Shown here: positions 22,946 to 35,545 of the stretch, in pieces | How positions within the stretch are numbered: the first letter of the stretch is position 1 | Layout of the letters: the number at the start of each line of letters is the position of its first letter | NCBI RefSeq assembly: GCF_963678635.1 | Contig: NC_087071.1 | Coordinates: 26,891,378-26,955,377 of the forward strand | Direction: 5' to 3' | DNA from: Symsagittifera roscoffensis | Lineage: Eukaryota; Xenacoelomorpha; Acoela; Convolutidae | DNA: 64,000 nt | Notes under the pieces: generated by a model | Databases searched by the model: none | What the model was told of the DNA's origin: nothing | What the model saw: only the letters and a program-made list of their open reading frames with translations | Made by a program: the position numbers and the translations under genes

Positions 22946-23459
22946 AAAAATTGTTAGATAAAAATTATTACATAATTGTAGAAATAATTGTGGAGTTGTT
23001 ATTCGTTAAATTTTTTAAGTTTTGAAAATAAGACTTGCATGGCATTTTTTGTGATCCTTGATATTTTTGTACTGATAGTTTAGATTTTTAAAACCTGAAA
23101 ATTCAAAAAATTGCGAAAACGTTTGTAGAAGTCTTTGAAATTCCAAATTTTTTTTGACGGGGTGAAACGATGGAAAACGAGTGTAGTTACTTCGATTACT
23201 ATGTTTTTTCTTCTTTTTTCACTTGTTTTTGATTTTTAAATAAATATCAGCAGATCAAGATTATCACAGTAACCGAGGTTACAGTCAAGAGTCCCTTCAT
23301 CAATTAATCCAAACAAAACCCTAGAAGTTTTCTAGAATTTGAATGGATTATGATAAAAAGATGTTCATATTTGTTGTGATTAAGTTTATGTTCTTAGTTG
23401 ATTGAGTTACAATGCACACTATTAGGTCCATTTTTGTTCATTATATGAATATCTCATGA
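22946..23459. other. AT-rich spacer, nothing recognised
   Basis: A stretch between PLE-1 and LINE 2 without a coding frame or a repeat partner that I could find. Part of it is probably the 5' remainder of LINE 2. Confidence 0.4.
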
Positions 23460-24553
23460 ATGCACTTTGATGCAATATGCAGACGACTGTAAGATAGTTG
23501 CATCATCTCTAACTTCATTTGATGCGTTGAATAGGTTACAGAGTTTCTTGCTCGAACTCACTAAATTTCATGCCAAAAGTCTATTGAATTTGAATAGTTC
23601 AAAATCAGAACTCATAACTTTACTTATGAAAAACTGAATTTATAAAAAATTTATAAGAAAACTGAATGCAAATATTTAGGTCTGATTCTTGATTCCAATC
23701 TTCCATTTCAATCTCAAACAAAAAAATGCAAAAACTGACCCAAGGAATTAAAACGATATGTACTAAGTGGCCAACAACTTCCCACATCGTTTTTGATTGC
23801 AATGCTTTGTTGTTTAATTTTAAGTCATTTAGAGTATGCAGCAATTTTTTTGAATCAAATTAATACAAACTCAATGATGTCCTTTAAAAAGCAGTTGAAC
23901 TGTGCTTTGAACCGAACATTTTTTAGATGAAAATTTAAATCCTCTGCCGCAGTACGGAAAAGTAAATCATTTCTCGGAATTGAGAAAAGAATTGAATTGA
24001 AATGTGTTAATTATCTATATCAGTTTCTTTTTGAAAAATACAAGCTGAAAAAAATATGAATCCTTGAACAAAGCAAAAAAATTTTTGATAACAACTGTTC
24101 AAGTGCTTCTCTACGAAAAACTTTTTCTACTGACGTCAAAAAAAATTGAAATCGTTGCACAGTAAATTACGAAATTTTGGTATTACCACATCAAAGCTGA
24201 AGAGAAAATTAAAAGAGTTCTACACTACTGAAAAGAAACCCATTCCTATATCTAAGCATATAAATACATGTCGTGAATTCCATGTTCATTTTGACGATGT
24301 TTCAAAGGTTTTACGTTGCTTACAATTTTTAAGGATGTAAAAAAATTTCTTTAAGTCAAAAGTTTATTCCTATATTGATGATTTTTTTGATGTAATAAAT
24401 TCATCTCATTTTAGTCAAACATGAATAAACAATCTCTTTTGTAACTACAAGTAACTCTACCCTGGTACTATTCTATATAGTGCCTTTTCTATATAGTGAA
24501 TAAAGCGTTTCTTCTTCTTCTTCTTCTTCTTCTTCTTCTCCTTCTTCTTCTTA
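23460..24553 (+). mobile_element. LINE 2, 5'-truncated, (CTT)n tail
   Basis: The fragment begins in the RT palm with the catalytic box Y-A-D-D (23,476-23,487), followed by C-K-Y-L-G-L-I-L-D-S and degenerate thumb sequence. A C-terminal frame lies at 24,146-24,340. The 3' end reads GAATAAAGCG and then a (CTT)n run at 24,508-24,552, i.e. a polyadenylation-like signal just before the simple-repeat tail. It is in the same orientation as LINE 1 but has a different tail, so it is a separate LINE family or subfamily. Confidence 0.75.
24508..24552. repeat. (CTT)n LINE 3' tail
   Basis: About 14 CTT/TTC units with one CTC interruption lie directly after the AATAAA-like signal of LINE 2. Confidence 0.85.
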
Positions 24554-24717
24554 AAACTAAACTAGATACGATGACGTTTCTGAAAAAAAAATAACGTATT
24601 TTGAGAAGAGAAAAAAACAATAAAATATAAAAGTGCTCCTCGGTTAGGTTACGGTCAGTGCATAAGCATAATAGGGCCATACCAGAGTTATGAAAATGCA
24701 TGTTCATCGGCACACTT

Positions 24718-27400
24718 TATCATTGTCTCAATGAGGTCATATATCAGCGTTCAATGCATCGTATCGTCGCAATGTTATTTGATCGTAACCGTCTTTCCAC
24801 TGGAAAAGAGCTTATAGAGGTGTCAGTAAACAGATTTTTGCGCAGCGATTTGCACCCTCTTGTATATGGTATAGAGTTCCTGAGGAGCGCGAAGCTTATT
24901 ATAGTTCTTATGTAGTTTTTTGATTCCGGGTAGTTTTCTTGAATTTCTTTTACTCAGTTTTTGGCTAATCGCTGCTTCGTCCTGGTGGCTGTCGGAGCAG
25001 CGCCACCGATGCATCCAAAAATCAGCCGGCAGAAGCTACTCGGCTCTAAGTTTAAAATTCTTTGCTGAAATTTGAGGATTTCAGCATTTCAAGATATTTG
25101 TTGCGTCTTTCAGCCCGCTCCTTTTCGCGTTATTGTGGCATGGAAGTACAAAACCTTCACGTCAAAGAAAGGGCAGCTAAATTGTCAAACCGTACCTCAT
25201 CTTTAGTTGTAGATTAATTGTTGACAAAGATTTTGCCTTGCAACGGCTGAAGTTTTGGCTCAATCGCGACGTCATGGCAAAACTCGTTCATGAGGTTGGC
25301 GAAAGCGTCTCTATTTTCGTTGTCATAAATGCGTGTAACCGCACTTTACACAATGTAGGGGATGGGTCAGGTTAAAAATTGCACCACATGAACAAGTGAG
25401 TGGAGTTTTAGTCAATTTCCATCCGTATCTTTAATGAAAACCATCTCTGATTTCATTTTTTTGGTGTGAATTTGTATCTGCTTAAAGGTAGAGCAGTGAG
25501 CCAGTTATAGCAAGCTATGTCGATTGCATATTTATTGGTTTTTTACGAGGACTTGATAAACTTTTTTTCTGTTTTCACCTATCAGTTTTCAGTTTTTTTT
25601 CTGTTTTCGTAAAGTTTTTTTGTGACTGTGCTTTTGGCGTAACAACATCTTGAAATTTACGTACCAAAGATATTTCATTGTACTCTTCTAGACAATTTAA
25701 AGATCAGATGGCTGCTTGATGTTAAAGCCACCCACTTTAAGGCGCAAGGAGGATATTTCATGAAGCTGGGGATTTAATTTGTCTTTACCAAGTAGATTAG
25801 GTATTAGTTGTTCTTTGATAATTTTTTGACATATATCTAAAATATCCATGGTATTAAGCGTTCTCCTGGTTATGAAAGAAAATTTTTCTTGAACGCTTTC
25901 AGTATAGCAGGCTTAAGCGTTTTGGGGGGAGGTTTTAGCGTTTTTGTTCAGTTTTTACAAAATATAGATTTGCTCATTCTGTTGAACCTCGAAAGACCTT
26001 TTACATGAAAATTTAATTCATATAACAGAACCAAGCACTCATGCGCCTGATTTTTTTTATTCCTGTATTTTCGAAAATTTTCTCGACTTCACCGTGTTTT
26101 TGACATTGAGCTGGCATTTGGATGCATCAACATGGTAGCCAAAGAGTTGACCATGTGATACAGTTTTATCTTAGACGGTTCATAGATTGCTTAAATTACC
26201 GACTGCGTTGCTGTCGTCTAAGTACCACTTCTGGGTTACATTGACTACTGATAAAAAAATTTCATGAGCGTATTATGGCTAGATCGTACTACGGCACTTA
26301 AAGCGTGTCCCCTTGGGTTGTCCCTTCTTATGAAAAAAGTTTTTAGGTTATCGAACAATTTAGATGGATCGGATTACGGCATGAAAAAAGATTGGCAGGT
26401 GATTTGTTGTTTTTCAATGCCAGCTTTCGATTTTGTTAATTGAAAGCTATTTTGGCATCAGTGAAAACGCATCGGCGTGGTTTTGCTGTTTTGATCTTTT
26501 AGCACATTGATCGCATATTCATTGCCAATTTTTCGTCCTTGACGGAGTTGGTAGTTAGCACCTAACGACCCGAGGTTTTTTAGGCATTTGATTATTGTTT
26601 GTCCTAATACCCTACATACAACGTCTCCTATGCCTGTGGGTCTTGGTCCTAGGTTCTTATTTCTGGGTATTATTCTTTATTTATGGTTAGTATGGTTATA
26701 TAGTTCAGTGAGTTATAGATATTATTCTTCGGTAGCCAATTTGATGGCAAATTGAGCTATTATTTCTAAAATTTTAACGTATTGTTGTCCGAAGTGGGTT
26801 TAAATACGTTCAAATTTAGTACGCTCAGATGGTATTTGAGTTCTTTTCGTTGCTTTCTTGATCCGGTGAACGTTTTTTTTATCAAGTATTGATTGATGGA
26901 AAAGGGTTGTTTCATTTGAGACTGGTACAAAATTTGATCAATTGGTTCAAGTAGTGGGTGCTTTTTAAAAAGAGTATGTTCTACTGTTTCACGTTTTTGA
27001 GGATCTCTTCTATCTCCTATTGCGCTTGGTGTTTTCCCGGTGTTCATTTCTTTGTTCATTTGCTGCGCTTCAATTTTAGTTGTTTTTATCTATTTCAATT
27101 TGTGACCGTTTGTCAACCAAAATTGCAGCACGTCTCCCTCGTTCGGTGAGTCATTCAGGTCTGTGTTCTGCTTTAGCTGAATTTGCCTTGATTTTGTTTT
27201 AGACAAAAGATCCATCGTTTTCGGAATTCGTTTTGCACAGTAGTAAGTGTGGGAAGATCATTGCTGCGTGCATTTCGAAAGGTGTTTGTTATTGCTATTA
27301 GGCTGTTGAGAGTTCTATTGAGGGTTTCATTGAAGTTGTTATAACCAACTATCTTTTTTGATGAGGTCGTATAAAGCTGTTTACGGTAGACCACTCTATG
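24718..27400 (-). mobile_element. LINE-like RT element Y, decayed
   Basis: The minus strand carries a long, stop-ridden reverse transcriptase remnant. In order it shows R-P-T-G-I-G-D-V-V-C-R-V-L-G (about 26,600), an RT palm remnant with R-G-H-A-L-S (about 26,300), S-L-R-L-K-V-G-G-F-N-I, and H-D-V-A-I-E-P-K-L-Q-P-L-Q-G (about 25,270). The 3' part has P-S-S-F-C-R-L-I-F-G and I-S-F-A-L-L-R-N-S-I (about 25,060-24,870). The succession RPxGxGxV ... HDVxxEPxLQPLxG ... SFALLR is that of a widespread invertebrate RT family. Every segment has stops. The 5' portion (27,394-27,173) is open but not recognised. Confidence 0.6.
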
Positions 27401-28849
27401 TATTTTTCCCTTGTGAAATTTATGAATTCTGGACAGGGGTTTGACAATGGGTCTTAGGATGTTACAAGTTTTACAATGGAGGGATCTCTTAGTTTTTCTG
27501 TGACAGTGGAAGGGTGAGGGTGGAATTGGGAGAGCGTTGTTTCAGTTATGGTTGGTAATTGCTTTGATTTGTGCCGTACGCTGTGGGAAACTTCGAGGTG
27601 CAACGATGCTAGCTGAAATTATTATGTTGATAACTGCTGCGAGCTAGACCGCGGCATTTTAGAGGCTTAGAGCCTGTGCATTGAAGCAGCGAGAATGTTG
27701 CAAGAAAAGTAGAAAAGATATCCTCACCGTTGAATCAGAATTTGATGACATTAGATGAAATAAAAAGTAAATGTGTGTGAACAAATCAATTTATCAAAAT
27801 AAACAAGGCAAGAAAATAAATACAAATTTTTCTCTTTGATTCAGAGTTATTACAGCTCTGAATTGTTTTGGGATGACATATCTTGGGTTGAACTTGTCAA
27901 TGTTGAGCATAGAAAATTTTTTCTACAGCTGTTCCATTTCTTGTGGATGCAGCCTGTTATCATTGAATCCAGCAATTCTTGTTACTGTATTTAGGCGATT
28001 TGTTCTGCATTGCAAAATTGTACCAAGCAAATCAGGAAGCGTTGCGCCGAGGAAGAAGTGAATTGGTGATTTTAGTCGAGCTGGTTTTTAGTCCCTGAAA
28101 TATCGATAACTACTTTCTGTGAAAATTCAGGGATGCGTCTTGAAAGGAATCGCGGCATTTACTTGAAACACAGGAACTGGGGAGAGAAAGATAGTTATTT
28201 GAAATACGCTGAGGGCTGGGGTACTTCATGATCTTCTCACTCAGGATTTAAAAATGGTTTTAAGTGAGACATGGGCGAAAGACTCGAGGTCGTTTAGGAG
28301 GTCGTCTTGCCAGCTAACTCCCTCTAGCGTCTCGTTTCTAGTTACGCAAGAAAAACTTCACTTGCCTACGGCTAGGATAGCGAGATAACCAAAGTCAGTG
28401 AAGAAACCCAGCGCACTTAAAATTAAAATACACAAGAGGTAAGTTTGAGCAGACACACTATTTATTAAGTTTATCACAACATTTAGTCCAAACTTGTTTT
28501 ACCAGTTGGTATGCCGATTACGCACGCGTCGTTTGCAATCTGTATTGCCAGGGAGACTCTCTAATCTGCATTCTCATATGAAACCTATTGATTCCTACTA
28601 TGCTTTAAAACGCTTGAAACTTCCTTATATAGGAAATCAGATAGTACATTCCTCAATTTTAATTAATTTTCCGTTCTCAACCAATACAACCAAAACTTTA
28701 CCGGATGAAATTGACGTAATCAAAAAACGAGGCCGAAATAGCCTGCCAGTTTCTTCCAGAAACCAAATGTGCAAAATCTGAACAAACTCTTCAAAAACGT
28801 GAAGCGCCTAAGTAAACATCCATCTTCATTCAAAAAAGCCAAAAACTCT
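27401..28849. other. No gene supported; possible element ends
   Basis: A minus-strand open stretch at about 27,860-28,070 (P-D-L-L-G-T-I-L-Q, K-F-N-P-R-Y-V-I-P) has one stop and could be the 5' part of RT element Y. A 95-codon plus-strand frame at 28,494-28,781 precedes LINE 3 in the same orientation and may be its linker. Neither is recognised. Confidence 0.35.
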
Positions 28850-29900
28850 TCTGTATACAAAAAAAAACACTAAAAACGATGAGAACTATCGACTTATCAC
28901 ACTAAATTGCGCAGATTGTAAAATGTTTGAGATGCGAACTTACATGACCTTGTATGAACACTAAAGATCATTAAGGATTATGATGATTAGTAATATGCTA
29001 CACATCCTGACAACTTTTGTTCAGCACTTGGCAATGACCCTTAACAAATTGTAGTAGCCTTCTATGCCGACCTCTCTTAAAGCCTTTGACAAAGTACCAC
29101 ACAAACTCTTGCTTATGAAATTAAGCCAGAAAGTCTTGGTTGTATGCCTTCTAACAATTCAATTTGACTACTTTATTAAACGCAAGCAAACTATATGAAC
29201 TGGATTTGTATATTCAGTGTGATGCGAAATAACCTCAGGAGTCCCATCTCATTTCTGAGACTCTTGTTGATCTGCTTTTTTTCAGAAACGACCTGGCCGA
29301 AGTGATCCGGTTTAGCTATCTTTTCATCTATGCAGATGACCTGCAAGTCCTTTCAGTCCAAAAAACGAACGCCGACCTATAAAGTGACTGAAAGAAATGG
29401 AAAACTGGGTCAAACAAAACGATATGAAGATAGCGATAGAAAAATGTACACAGTTCAAACTTCGATCACAATCCGGAGTCCTAAGTAATTTAAACGGAAT
29501 CACTTTTGAACTGACATCAAGCACTAATTATCTAGGAGTTTAGGCAACACAAACCTTGAGCTGGAGTACGAAAAGCAACCAACTTCTCGAAGTAATGTTA
29601 AATTTCGCTACTGTTTTCGGAAAAATGTTTTGCCATTATTTCAGTAAAAATCGGGTTATACAGGCCAATTTCACCGCAATCTACCTCTATGGATTACGCT
29701 GTTTGGCTCCGCTGAGGCAAAACAGTAGAAAACTATAAGAAAATTTAAAGAAGTCAGGTAAATGATTCTGTGGAAAATTACATTGTCAGCAAGATAATTC
29801 AGAACAAGTGAGTTTATTCAACCTTTTTCTGCTGCCACTTTACAGTCAAATGAATAATCTCCTACTTCTCTTGAAACGCTGAGTGCCAATTCTTTTTAAC
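28850..29900 (+). mobile_element. LINE 3 RT remnant
   Basis: A decayed LINE-type RT with N-Y-R-L-I-T-L-N-C-A-D-C-K-M-F-E (about 28,880), L-K-A-F-D-K-V-P-H-K-L-L (about 29,075), S-G-V-P-S (about 29,235), an eroded Y-A-D-D region (about 29,330), M-E-N-W-V-K-Q-N-D-M-K-I-A and N-Y-L-G-V (about 29,530). The order of the boxes is clear, but many stops and frameshifts interrupt them. Nothing marks its 5' or 3' end. Confidence 0.7.
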
Positions 29901-30027
29901 CGACATACAAAAAATCAAAGAACAGAAAAAATTGCACTCAGGAAAACAAGTATTGTTTGATTATGTTTCAAAAATGTTCCAGGAATTTGACATCTAGTGG
30001 AGGTGCATGAATTGTCAAGTAGTAGGG

Positions 30028-31640
30028 GACTCAAGGCTGAGACGCCCCTACGACCAGTTCTATCTGTTTCGGGCTGCTCGTTTGGAAACCTTAACAAAAC
30101 GTTCGCATAAATTTTTGACAACATTGATGGAGCTAACATCTAAACCAACACTAAAGATGTCAGAGAAGCACTTGAAAACACTTCTCTATATCCGGATGAA
30201 ACTTTACAATCTCTTGACGTGAATAATTAATAAACTAATGTTTCCCTGGAGTATAGAGTTGAAATTGCATTCAAAAGCTGTACAGCCCGGAGTCTCCTCC
30301 TTAAATTCAAAGATCGACAATGAAAAGTTTTTTGATTATGGCGGTGAGCAAGATATATTTCAAATAAAACGATTCATGGTAAGTTCATGCTGATGGTATG
30401 GCAACGGACATTTCCCTCGATGTTATTCTTGCAAACCTATTAATGAAAGAGTACGAGCTTGCTTTGAAACAACAACTAACGAGCGGAGATACAGCCAGCG
30501 GGTGACATGAACAGTTTGAGCCCATAATGCAGCAGGAAATTATTATATAGACAAAGGGTGTTGAATGCGAGAAATGCCTAAACTGGTACCATCTTAATTG
30601 CGGCAAACTGGTACCCTCCGATGATGTATACGCGTCAAAAGCCGAGATCTGGTATGAGATAACCGTCTGGTATGAAAACGGTGCTGCCGCGAGAAGGATA
30701 CTCAACAAGTAAAACTGTTCCTCAGGCATGTGGATGACATTGTTAGAAGGGTTAAATGTGAGCCACCTAGTGTTCTCGTTGACGCCAATTCTCTTCATCC
30801 AAATCTCCAGTTAACTCAAAAGAAAACCGATTCAAAAGAAAAATTTGCCATTACTGGATTTAAACCTAAATGTGTCTCAGGAAAAAGGTGTAACCTGCAG
30901 TTGGTATAAAAAATCAACAGATGCTGGGAGTAATTTGAATTAGATGAGTTGCGCGCCAACTCAGTTGAAGAGTAGGGTTATCTAAGGCAATGTACATAGA
31001 GTGTTTAGGAGTACATCCAGCTCGGAGCAATTTGATAAGGCTATGGAAACCTACGGGGCGCAATGGCTGACAAATCAGTACCCTGAACATTGGTCCAAGA
31101 ATGTGACAGCAGACGCCCTATACAAAACAGTCGAAAAGAAAGACCCTAAAGAGTGAGAGGACTTCTTCCAAAATATGCGAAGCCCCCAATGCTGATGGTG
31201 CAATATAGAGGTAACCAAAGCCAATTTTTTGCAAACAGGTTACCAATTGAACCAGTCTTTAAGTAGTTTTCAATACATGAAAAATACAATCATGTTTACG
31301 ATAGCTGAACTTATCAATTTGTAATGACCTCAAGTCGATAGAGGTTCTATAGACTGTCATCTAGTGGATGTTTATCCACCTATGTCGTAGAGGCTAATGA
31401 CTACAAGAACTGAGGAACAAGAGAAAGCAGACTCACCAGTAGGCCTCCACTTTCAACAATGCAGGTTTGAGCGAAATAGCGCAGATAATAGTCGGAAAAA
31501 TATAAATAGGTCGAACAACCAACCTAAAATAATAACACTAGAGAAGCAATACAAATCAGGAGAGGGAAACCAGGCATGATCACGCGCAATAATCAGAAAC
31601 TGAGACATGAACAGGCTCGACTCAGAAACTTCTAAGCAAA
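30028..31640 (+). mobile_element. Penelope-like element PLE-2, degenerate
   Basis: A second copy of the PLE family. It has L-R-P-V-L-S-V-S-G (30,045), N-I-D-G-A-N-I, Q-S-L-D-V and motif B D-G-M-A-T-D-I-S-L-D-V-I-L-A-N (about 30,390). Next come a PHD-like finger (30,552-30,650), motif C R-H-V-D-D-I-V-R-R-V (HVDD at 30,727-30,738), L-H-P-N-L-Q-F-T, and V-H-R-V-F-R-S-T-S-S (about 31,000). The end carries D-S-P-V-G-L-H-F-Q-Q-C and, shifted, R-R-G-K-P-G-M-I-T-R. The last part is the C-terminal half of a GIY-YIG domain. The catalytic aspartates survive, but the frame is broken in several places. Confidence 0.8.
30552..30650 (+). other. PHD-like zinc finger inside PLE-2 RT
   Basis: The plus strand reads V-E-C-E-K-C-L-N-W-Y-H-L-N-C-G-K-L-V, followed by an I-W-Y stretch in which the last C-x2-C pair is eroded. 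It sits about 170 bp after RT motif B and about 80 bp before the HVDD box. The same position and core residues occur in PLE-1. Confidence 0.6.
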
Positions 31641-32260
31641 TGAATTTAAAAAAGTTTCATTTAAAATTAGGTGTTAACAGTAATTTAACCTAAATATTAT
31701 TTTTAGAGTTCAATTGTGATTGGCGAATTTTCAACATGACGGTAAAAAACCAAAATGTATGTGAGCTATTGTATTTAACTGTGTGACTTTATTTTTTGTC
31801 CTCATTTTGATTAGCTTAATGTAAAAATCCTGACGAACGCACATAGGTGCAAAATTGTAGGAAATCTAATTTTTTTTCAAGAACTCCTTCAAAATAAATT
31901 GTAAAGAGAAGAATGAGTGTATTTTCCGTACAGCCGAATTCGCGAAACGAACTACTGACATGCACTTGGTTTTTCGAAATTACAAAAGCCTCGAAAGCCA
32001 AACCGTAGTCCTCATGTGCAAACACGCCAACGAACTATTTTAAAGCTGCGATTGTGCAACTTGTCGAAAGCAATCGAAAATCTTCTTGCGACAATCAATT
32101 AAAAAAAGAAGAACTGATTATATTAAGATCACCATTTGAATAGAATCGATCGACCAAAAAATTTGGGAGCTTAGTAAAATCTCGTTGACAAACTGGTTAC
32201 GGTTTTTACCTCCAGAAAAACTGCTTTAGCATGCCAAAAATCCTTAGTTTTGTACATACC
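31641..32260. other. Spacer, nothing recognised
   Basis: AT-rich sequence between the end of PLE-2 and the left arm of the inverted repeat. No coding frame or repeat copy was recognised. Confidence 0.4.
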
Positions 32261-32261
32261 A

Positions 32262-33086
32262 GTCCTTGTTTTTCGCAAACCGATATCTTGGAATGCTACG
32301 ACAAAATACGAAGAAGATGGTTATGCAAGGACACTAATGGGAAACTGGATGATAACCAGTTTTTAAAAGCAGTTCTCTTGGCAACCAAAGGTATCTTGGG
32401 TGTGTCTTGCGCTCGTCTTCTTGCTTGACCTGCTTTCTTAGCCGCAGCAGTAAGAACAAAAATTTCAAATGCAAAACTTTTGGTTTGGAGCAAGTGGATT
32501 GAACATATAGTGAACATAGAAAAATGAACGTCCAAAAAACGAACGCTAAAAAAATTGGCAGCGCCAGTTTTGCTAGCAAAGCTGCAGAATTGATTTTAGG
32601 ACTCGAACCAACGGACGTAAAAAGATTCAATTCGTTACCAGGTAGATTTGGCTCCGAATGATTGAACGTCATCTGGTGCAAAAAGCTTGGATTTGAACTG
32701 TCAAACTTACATCTCAGAATTGCAATACGCCCTCAATTAGGATCTAACATTTGCAAACAGCTTGATTGCGGCATTGCCTTTTTTGACTCAAAAATAAGCG
32801 GAGGCTCTCTAAACATTCGAACCTGAATTTGTTTATTAGAGGCTGCGCACCTTTGCGACACAAAAGAAACGTTATTGACGGGACGGTGTATCGGTTTTTG
32901 AGAAATACCTCAACTTGGGTATTTTTTGACAGAGAAAAACCGGGAGTATTAGATTGAAGATCAATGTCCGGAAAAACGGTCGGACAAGATCAATGAAAGA
33001 AGAAAAATTCAGGGTTTGTCGCATCAAAACGGAGAAATGATAAATCGTTCAAAGACTCACCCTCGTTTGACAATGCAATTTTGAGG
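32262..33086 (+). repeat. Inverted chimeric repeat, left arm
   Basis: This arm is the reverse complement of 35,546-36,395 over most of its length and stops exactly at the 200-N gap. It is a fusion. Its first part encodes the C-terminal region of an RT of family X (F-L-K-A-V-L-L-A-T-K-G-I-L-G-V-S, then L-G-F-E-L-S and L-R-I-A-I). The last part (about 32,820-32,960) encodes the PLE segment N-V-I-D-G-T-V-Y-R-F-L-R-N-T-S-T-W. Because both arms share the same join, the fusion existed before the duplication. Confidence 0.7.
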
Positions 33087-33286
33087 NNNNNNNNNNNNNN
33101 NNNNNNNNNNNNNNNNNNNNNNNNNNNNNNNNNNNNNNNNNNNNNNNNNNNNNNNNNNNNNNNNNNNNNNNNNNNNNNNNNNNNNNNNNNNNNNNNNNNN
33201 NNNNNNNNNNNNNNNNNNNNNNNNNNNNNNNNNNNNNNNNNNNNNNNNNNNNNNNNNNNNNNNNNNNNNNNNNNNNNNNNNNNNNN
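33087..33286. other. Assembly gap, 200 N
   Basis: A second placeholder gap of exactly 200 N. It begins at the end of the left arm of an inverted repeat, a situation that often breaks assemblies, and ends inside PLE-3. Confidence 0.99.
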
Positions 33287-34080
33287 TTATCTTTCTAAGT
33301 ATACCACATTTCACTGCACTTAGAATTTAGTTGACTTGCAGCAAGGTTTAGCAATCCCTTCATAGAGATTTCTCAGAGATTTCTCCTGCTCATAAAATTT
33401 TTCGGACTGCAATTTCGATAGCCTATTTCAGTGGAACATTAGTGTACAAACTTTTAACATAACATCTAAAGAAAATATGATCTCATCACAGTCTAAAATA
33501 ACCTTCTCAAGGATCTCCCGTGCTTCTTGCAAGTTTGTTTCTATGTTCGCTCCCTCAAGTTTATCAAAAAGTTGGGCCAATTTTTTGTTCAAGTTTTCAT
33601 ATGAACTTCTAGGGCGAGGACGCAGTGTCGTGTCTTTCTTGTGTAATTTTGCTAAGCCGTACCAATTAGCCGGTTGACTACCTGTTGACCTCAATTTGGT
33701 GTATAGACGTTCACTTATGCCATTACAATTTTCAGGCTCAACAGCTCTTTGTTTTCGTCTTTCTCAGTTTTTAACACCACCGTATCATCAGTTTTGTTCA
33801 TTGCTGTAAACTGTTCATTGCTGTAAACTGTAAACTATTACTGTAAAAGTTCTAGCAGTATGGCTTCGTGTGGGTCTTTTTTGATGATACAAAATCCAAC
33901 CCCTTTATCAAATGGCACTGCTAAAAGATTGTTGTTTTTGAGATTTTTTCTAGCTTTTTCCAGCCCTCTATCAGATGCTGTCTGCTTCACTCACTTTACA
34001 TAGGCTTTAGCCGCCGCTCCAATCACACACAACGACTCCCCTCTTACATTCTGATTTTTCAATTGGTGTAAAAAATATCC
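33287..34080 (-). mobile_element. Penelope-like element PLE-3, RT N-terminal part
   Basis: On the minus strand from about 34,000 downward it reads L-E-K-A-R-K-N-L-K-N-N-N, V-P-F-D-K-G-V-G-F-C-I-I-K-K-D, Y-S-N-E-Q-F-T-A-M-N-K-T-D-D, W-Y-G-L-A-K-L-H-K-K-D (about 33,655) and S-L-D-V, then S-L-Y-T-N-V-P-L-K after a frameshift. These are the N-terminal and first palm motifs of the same PLE family as PLE-1 and PLE-2. It runs into the gap before motif B. Confidence 0.75.
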
Positions 34081-35545
34081 ACATCAGCCAAAAATTGAAT
34101 TTCTTTGAATTTATTTCGAAACGGTTGTTTGTTTTTCTGAGAGTTTTTTGGATTTTGTTTTTGTGCGTTTCATTCACTGTGCTTCAATACTTTCTGTTCA
34201 CATTTATAATGAAGTGCAAAACTGACGGCCAAAATTTTTCATCAACGCCCCGCTGCACTACCAACCACTCTCGTTCTCCCTAACTTGTCGCTAATGTTCT
34301 TCTCGTCATTTCTAGCCTTATTTATTTCAGTTCTGAGTAGCTTTAGCTGAAAACAATGGACGGACATCTTGGTCCAAAAAAAAACAAAACAAAAATATTA
34401 ATGGCCCCCGGAGTTGCAAAAACCATTATTACATTGTTATTAAACATTTTCTCATCAGAAAACAATTAATTAGTTCAAGAAACCCTATGATAAACTAGCA
34501 CTAGTTTCCACGAAAGTTTTTTCTTTAGTATCTTTCGTTAAAATGGTCGGCGGAGAATTCTTGATATCATCGTTTTGCAGGCCATGAGTATGAACCACAC
34601 GAGGCACAAAGCAAAGAACAAACAAACCAACACTAACAGTTTGATGAAGTACCATCCTTTTGATCACTCTCCTTCCGTTTCGCTAGTGCCTTCCTCCTTT
34701 TCTCCGAGGCTCAGTTTTTGTCCCGTACTGACCTGGTAGATTTCCCTGATTTTTCACAACCATACATCAACCCCAGAGCACTCTGTTGGTGAAGCTCCAA
34801 ATACTCTCTCACCAATACTGGCTCGTGTTTTCCCTTCCTCTTCGATAGGAGATACTTGGTCAAGGCAATGGTCAAAAAGCCCGTTCTTCTCAGCGTTTCT
34901 TCGATGTCGGGTAGGCCCTTACTCCTACAATACATTATCGCCCTGATTTATGTACTTCTCGTCTTAAGATAGTTGCCAATATCTTCTGGACTGCCGGGTC
35001 GATAATTGTTTGAGCTGTGGCTGCTAATTGATATGTTGATGATGTTCTGCCACACCACAATATCTTTCCTTAATGCAGGTGACCCTCGTCTAATAAAAAT
35101 TGCTATTTTTTTCCCTATTTTCTGTGTTCGGATTGAGAGAAAGTCCGGGAATAGTCGTCACAGTTGTTCAATAGACCTTCCGATTCTAGATCATTTAAAC
35201 TATGTTATAGCAAACCAGCGGCTACTATGTAAACCATTCTGGCTTTGACATTATGAAACAGTACAATAAAAAGGAGGAAAAGAAAATGAACAGCAAATAA
35301 ATTTCGAAGTAAAAAATTGACATATTTCAAAATTGGAACTTGAGACAAATCAAAAACTAAGTTTTAAACTTGATTTAATATAAAAATAAAACTAAGAGAA
35401 CAACTCAAAAAACTGAAGAATGATGATATAATCATGATGTAATTTTGTTGCGAATTTTCCCTGTGCAAACTTCTGTTTGGATGAATTTTTAGTAGTGTGT
35501 ATAGGCAATGTTGTAGGCAGCAGTTGCGATGGACTACCTCAAAAT
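34081..35545 (-). other. Spacer with unidentified decayed minus-strand frame
   Basis: From about 35,250 to 34,711 one minus-strand frame stays open apart from a few stops. It includes G-S-P-E-D-I-G-N-Y-L-K-T-R-S-T and then a 74-codon uninterrupted end with L-L-S-K-R-K-G-K-H-E-P-V-L. I do not recognise it. The rest of the spacer (34,081-34,700 and 35,250-35,545) shows nothing clear. Confidence 0.35.

Noticed and set aside
24489-24713. Minus-strand frame with a long arginine run
   Set aside because: The arginines come from the (CTT)n tail of LINE 2 and do not reflect a protein.
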